Source: Candidatus Aerophobetes bacterium Ae_b3b (lineage in GTDB: Bacteria > Aerophobota > Aerophobia > Aerophobales > AE-B3A). From it: 6,959 nucleotides of DNA. Below the pieces are notes generated by a model, which worked only from the letters and a program-made list of their open reading frames with translations, searched no databases and had not been told where the DNA came from. This document shows, in pieces, positions 6,227 to 6,959 of the stretch. Every line of letters begins with the position of its first letter. The stretch's first letter is position 1. The stretch spans positions 1-6,959 of the forward strand of contig NJBP01000078.1 in NCBI GenBank assembly GCA_005223085.1, written 5' to 3'. A program made the translations under genes and the position numbers.

Positions 6227-6455
6227 AGTTCTGCACCAAGGCCTACGTTGAAGCCTGGCATCAGGGAGGTGGACCTGTACGGCGGCACCGGCACAGAATA
6301 GCCAGCGCCTACAGGAGTACTTCAGCCTACAGGAAATCAAAGAGGCAACCATGCACGTTACCAACTCGGCCTTGCAGCGGTATTTGAGGACGGATATGCG
6401 AAAACTTAAGTGGGTATACGAGAAAGCCGGCTCACCCGGTTGCCCGGAAAGATGA
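6227..6455 (+). pseudogene. Tyrosine recombinase (phage-type integrase) C-terminal remnant
   Basis: The segment starts six bases after the hydrolase stop. One frame reads TLKPGIREVDLYGGT (6245-6289). After an apparent one-base loss the next frame reads RHRIASA (about 6290-6309), and after another it reads LQEYFSLQEIKEATMHVTNSALQRYLR and on to TGA at 6453-6455. The H-x8-Y spacing in MHVTNSALQRY fits the conserved His and nucleophilic Tyr of tyrosine recombinases, and VDLYGGTRH is a motif I associate with the box around the second Arg in one integrase group (from memory). Two frameshifts within about 25 bases and the missing N-terminal part make it non-functional. It has no start codon or ribosome binding site of its own. 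Confidence 0.6.
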
Positions 6456-6528
6456 TCCCCAGAATCAGCAGGATCGGGATGGGCTTGAAAAGCGGATACC
6501 AGGCCGGGATGGCGTGGATCAGGGAATG

Positions 6529-6589
6529 CCGGTGGACAATAGCGGCTAAAGCTGGCAAAAGTGTAACCGCCAGCGGGTTAGTTCTGTCG
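6529..6589 (+). repeat. 61-bp direct repeat, copy B (solo right end)
   Basis: This is the partner of 4511-4571, in the same orientation, with six mismatches. No left end or transposase remnant of the same family lies next to it, so it is a solo end. The stretch before it (6456-6528) shows no recognisable gene. The sequence after it (6590-6767) differs from that after copy A at once. Confidence 0.85.
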
Positions 6590-6767
6590 CTAGACAAATC
6601 AAGCTCAACATCCGTTCCTCGGACCTCACCACAATTTACCTTCGCTACACGTCGGCAAAACGTCGTATATGCTGAAGACGTTGTGCGTAAAAACGATTGG
6701 AAGTTAAGACCGTAGCCGTTGGAGTAGAACATCCTGAATAAAGTCCTAAAATGGCCAGAACATTTGT

Positions 6768-6944
6768 TTACCTCCCTTTGTATTTGCAAGCTTTTGTGGC
6801 GGTTTTCCTATTGATGCTTAAGCTCTTCGCTATTTGCCCGTAGCTCATTCCTAGCAGGCGCAGTTGGGTTGCTTTCCTGGATAATTCTTGACATAAATAG
6901 CGTTGGCGAACAGGAAGTATTCTGATATGTGCAGTTGTTTCCAG
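6768..6944 (-). pseudogene. Helix-turn-helix fragment of recombinase/transposase type
   Basis: The minus-strand open frame between TAA at 6947-6945 and TAA at 6770-6768 ends in RKATQLRLLGMSYGQIAK, SLSINRKTATKACKYKGR. The pattern GMSYGQIAKSLSINRKTATKA is a canonical helix-turn-helix of the kind found in IS and recombinase N- or C-termini. The upstream part (ILPVRQRYLCQEL) has a single Cys and resembles nothing that I can name. No good start codon or ribosome binding site precedes it, and an overlapping frame from ATG at about 6955 (MTYNWKQLHISEYF) stops early, so a frameshift or truncation is likely. The window ends 15 bases beyond. Confidence 0.45.
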
Positions 6945-6959
6945 TTATACGTCATGCAG

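Noticed and set aside
5694-6239. 181-aa minus-strand open frame
   Set aside because: It is antisense to the well-supported serine hydrolase and has no recognisable motif.
6410-6715. 101-aa plus-strand open frame
   Set aside because: It reads through the non-coding right-end repeat (6529-6589) and the integrase remnant in the wrong frame; its composition looks like chance.
6406-6789. 127-aa minus-strand open frame
   Set aside because: It overlaps the integrase remnant, the direct repeat and the helix-turn-helix fragment, shows no domain-like pattern, and has no convincing ribosome binding site.
6888-6893. TTGACA as a promoter on the plus strand
   Set aside because: The hexamer 17 bases downstream is CAGGAA, not a -10 box, and no plus-strand gene follows in the window.
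1-6959. CRISPR array or RNA genes such as tRNA or rRNA
   Set aside because: No regularly spaced short direct repeats with unique spacers, and no tRNA- or rRNA-like sequence, were seen; the repeats present are IS ends.

Overview
The window looks like a bacterial 'transposon graveyard': five mobile-element remnants or copies packed around one intact chromosomal-type gene. The organism cannot be named from this sequence. Shine-Dalgarno sites of the AGGAGG type, sigma70-like promoters and these insertion sequence (IS) families indicate a bacterium, and the mix of decayed ISs is what one often sees in accessory regions of environmental or candidate-phylum genomes (inference).

Layout. (1) 1-750, minus strand: the 5' part of an rve-type DDE insertion sequence whose left end carries repeated TGTAACCG motifs (copy 1). 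It runs off the window edge and has two frameshifts. (2) About 751-2430, minus: an IS1182/IS5-like element. Its transposase is frameshifted between the second catalytic Asp and the catalytic Glu, but it keeps an excellent promoter (2353-2381) and an inverted repeat that could hide its ribosome binding site in read-through RNA. (3) 2453-4149, minus: an apparently intact IS110-family element with a 475-aa DEDD/serine recombinase and a 5' leader with the layout of a bridge RNA. (4) 2431-2452 plus 4150-4571, plus strand: a second, internally deleted copy of the TGTAACCG element (copy 2), into whose left end the IS110 element has inserted. (5) 4644-6221, plus: an intact secreted or lipid-side serine hydrolase (beta-lactamase-like domain plus DUF3471), bracketed by two 61-bp direct copies of the TGTAACCG-element right end. 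(6) 6227-6455: remains of a tyrosine recombinase. (7) 6529-6589: the second right-end repeat. (8) 6768-6944, minus: a fragment with a helix-turn-helix of recombinase or transposase type. I recognise nothing in 6590-6767.

The most interesting result is that the IS110 element can be delimited to the base from three independent lines inside this window. Removing 2453-4149 while keeping one core dinucleotide restores a sequence colinear with the left end of copy 1 (an empty site). The predicted circle joins a TTGACA at the end of the transposase gene to a TATAAT at the element's left end with exactly 17 bp between them. A stem-loop in the leader contains an 11-nt stretch matching the right end and a 7-nt stretch complementary to the left end, in the order expected of the donor-binding loop of an IS110 bridge RNA. 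A preceding stem-loop carries 8 nt identical to the left flank plus core of the insertion target, as expected of a target-binding guide. The right half of that target guide is poorly matched, so target recognition is only half supported.

How the genes work together: the transposases are independent selfish elements nested in each other. The serine hydrolase is the only gene with a likely cellular role, and it has no visible functional partner here.
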